Virus record (IMG/VR): IMGVR_UViG_3300046558_000408
Coordinates: 1-47,702 of that record
DNA length: 47,702 bases
Direction: 5' to 3' (one strand)
Origin: a virus
The translations under genes were made by a program, and so were the position numbers. The notes beneath the pieces are model-generated. The model was not told the DNA's origin. It made no database searches and was given only the letters and a program-made list of their open reading frames with translations. Shown here in pieces: positions 46,825 to 47,702 of this stretch; the stretch's first letter is position 1, and each line of letters begins with the position of its first letter.

Positions 46825-47259
46825 ATGCCTATCCACGCCGTCGTCTACGCCAGCCAGGTTGCTGAAGGCCTTCCGACGGGTCGACTTGAGGCGCTGGTTA
46901 GAGACGCTGCGAGGTTCAACGTGATCGCGGGTGTGACAGGGCTCCTCTTGTTCGATGGAGAGCGTTTCCTTCAATATCTTGAAGGCCCAACCGATGGGTT
47001 GCATGCAGCCTTTGATCGCGTGCTTACTTCGTCCAGCCATATTGATGTGATGCAACTCGCACGTGGGCTGGTTGGGAGCCGCCTATGCCCCTTCTGGTCG
47101 ATGACTCTCGTGGAAGCGGATCGGCGAGACTTGGGAAAAATCGCAACGGCGGACTGGAACAGCTTCGTGCGTAGGGGAAATGGAGTGCGTCCTACTGCGG
47201 TTGACCACTTGATCGGGTTCGTGGACAACCACCGGCAGGAAGTGCGCGCGTCAGGCTGA
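46825..47259 (+). CDS. Short BLUF-domain blue-light sensor
   Basis: 144 residues from ATG 46825. All flavin-photocycle residues of PixD/AppA are present at PixD numbering: Tyr8 (VVYAS), Asn32 (RFNVIAG), Gln50 (FLQYLEG), Trp91 and Met93 (FWSM). 'GVTGLLLFDGERFLQYLEGP' is the BLUF core. Beyond the BLUF unit (~95 residues) is a ~50-residue helical C-terminus, so it is a stand-alone 'short BLUF' that works through a partner. It binds FAD and signals blue light. Upstream ~100 bp is AT-rich (TTGTTCATATTCGG), a likely shared divergent promoter with SRAP. Confidence 0.94.
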   Translation: MPIHAVVYASQVAEGLPTGRLEALVRDAARFNVIAGVTGLLLFDGERFLQYLEGPTDGLHAAFDRVLTSSSHIDVMQLARGLVGSRLCPFWSMTLVEADRRDLGKIATADWNSFVRRGNGVRPTAVDHLIGFVDNHRQEVRASG

Positions 47260-47267
47260 AGTGTTCA

Positions 47268-47702
47268 ATGATGTATCGGGCTATGAGACTGCGCAGGCCT
47301 ATCCTTCGGCCCATGGACGCCGACACCCAGACCCTGACCCCCATGCCCGATGGCTTCTGCTGGAAGCCTCGCTGCCACCTCGACACGCTCCCGACAGGGC
47401 TGTTCCTGCACGGGGAGCAGGTTGCGTCCATGCAGCAGAGAGTCGACGGGTCTTGGCTGGCCAGGCTGACCCCCGAGGACGGGGTGCATGCTCCATTGAT
47501 CCTCAGGCCGTGTACCTCTTTCGATGCCGGCCGACGCGGGTGCGAACTATGGGCGCTGCGCCATGAGCGGGCGCTGCGCCTGAAGGTGGCAATCAAGCTG
47601 CAGTGGATTCAGGACAACGTGGTGCTGCGGGGTAGAGGGCAGCAGCTTTCCCCCTTGCTGAGCGACGAGGCCAAGGGGCCGCCAGCTCACCTGAGCGCTT
47701 AG
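47268..47702 (+). CDS. Unknown protein at the right edge
   Basis: 144 residues if ATG 47268 is used; ATG 47313 (MDADTQTL) is equally possible, giving 129. 'PDGFCWKPRCHLDTLPTGLFLHGEQVASMQQRVDGSWLARLTPEDGVHAPLILRPCTSFDAGRRGCELWALRHERALR' reads as a beta-rich small domain with four Cys that resembles many unclassified prophage proteins. The stop codon is the last triplet of the window. Eight bases separate it from the BLUF gene, so the two may be co-transcribed. It may lie near attR. Confidence 0.6.
   Translation: MMYRAMRLRRPILRPMDADTQTLTPMPDGFCWKPRCHLDTLPTGLFLHGEQVASMQQRVDGSWLARLTPEDGVHAPLILRPCTSFDAGRRGCELWALRHERALRLKVAIKLQWIQDNVVLRGRGQQLSPLLSDEAKGPPAHLSA

Noticed and set aside
1-47702. CRISPR arrays, insertion sequences and rRNA genes
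   Set aside because: No regularly spaced repeats, transposase genes with terminal inverted repeats, or rRNA-like sequence seen in reading the window.

Overview
The window is an essentially complete lambda-type (lambdoid siphovirus) prophage in a high-GC gammaproteobacterium. The GC-rich coding style and the look of several proteins suggest Xanthomonadaceae, most likely Stenotrophomonas or a close relative; this is an inference from the sequence alone. The order matches an integrated lambda genome: integrase and excisionase at the left edge, a leftward early/accessory operon, the immunity region, rightward replication genes, lysis, packaging, head, tail, the host-specificity protein J, and cargo genes at the right edge. 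No attachment site is visible inside the window. It opens on the integrase stop codon and closes on the stop of the last ORF, so att sites would lie just outside.

Left arm (1-7500): about 17 tightly overlapping leftward genes, mostly small and unrecognised, including an ASCH-like protein, two related small DNA-binding-like proteins, a stand-alone OmpR/PhoB-type winged helix and a secreted protein. A small rightward transcription unit (promoter 4704-4732, two micro-ORFs to 5010) sits inside this arm.

Immunity region (7500-9240): a leftward operon of repressor, an overlapping unknown gene and a lipoprotein (placed like lambda cI-rexA-rexB), with a divergent Cro-like gene. Five copies of one 13-bp operator (A-T-AGC-NNN-GCTAT type) occur, two at the left early promoter and three around the repressor/Cro promoter. 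Both early promoters have the same operator geometry, which gives a readable OL/OR-like switch.

Replication and early-right region (9240-16010): coupled small genes, two paralogous helix-turn-helix genes, an O-like DUF1376 protein whose gene carries an iteron-like cluster (candidate origin), a lambda P-like helicase loader, a DUF1064-type nuclease, a KilA-N/KilAC antirepressor and a Lar-like zinc-ribbon protein.

Accessory island (16168-19947): an AT-richer divergent cassette (a 255-residue possible winged-helix protein facing an AbiE-like antitoxin/nucleotidyltransferase pair, separated by a perfect 28-bp palindrome), tRNA-Tyr(GTA), tRNA-Gly(TCC) and a D12-class DNA adenine methylase.

Late genes (20048-46044): lambda R-type endolysin, holin, i-spanin and o-spanin; Nu1/A-like terminase; W, B, C, D, E-like head genes; Z, FII-like, U, V, G, T (by a -1 frameshift at T TTT TTC), H, M, L, K-like tail genes; and a 3025-residue J that appears to contain an I-like N-terminus and seven repeated lectin-like modules. 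A tandem-duplicated 151-residue protein follows. The right edge carries a SRAP/YedK-type abasic-site protein, a complete BLUF blue-light sensor and one unknown gene.
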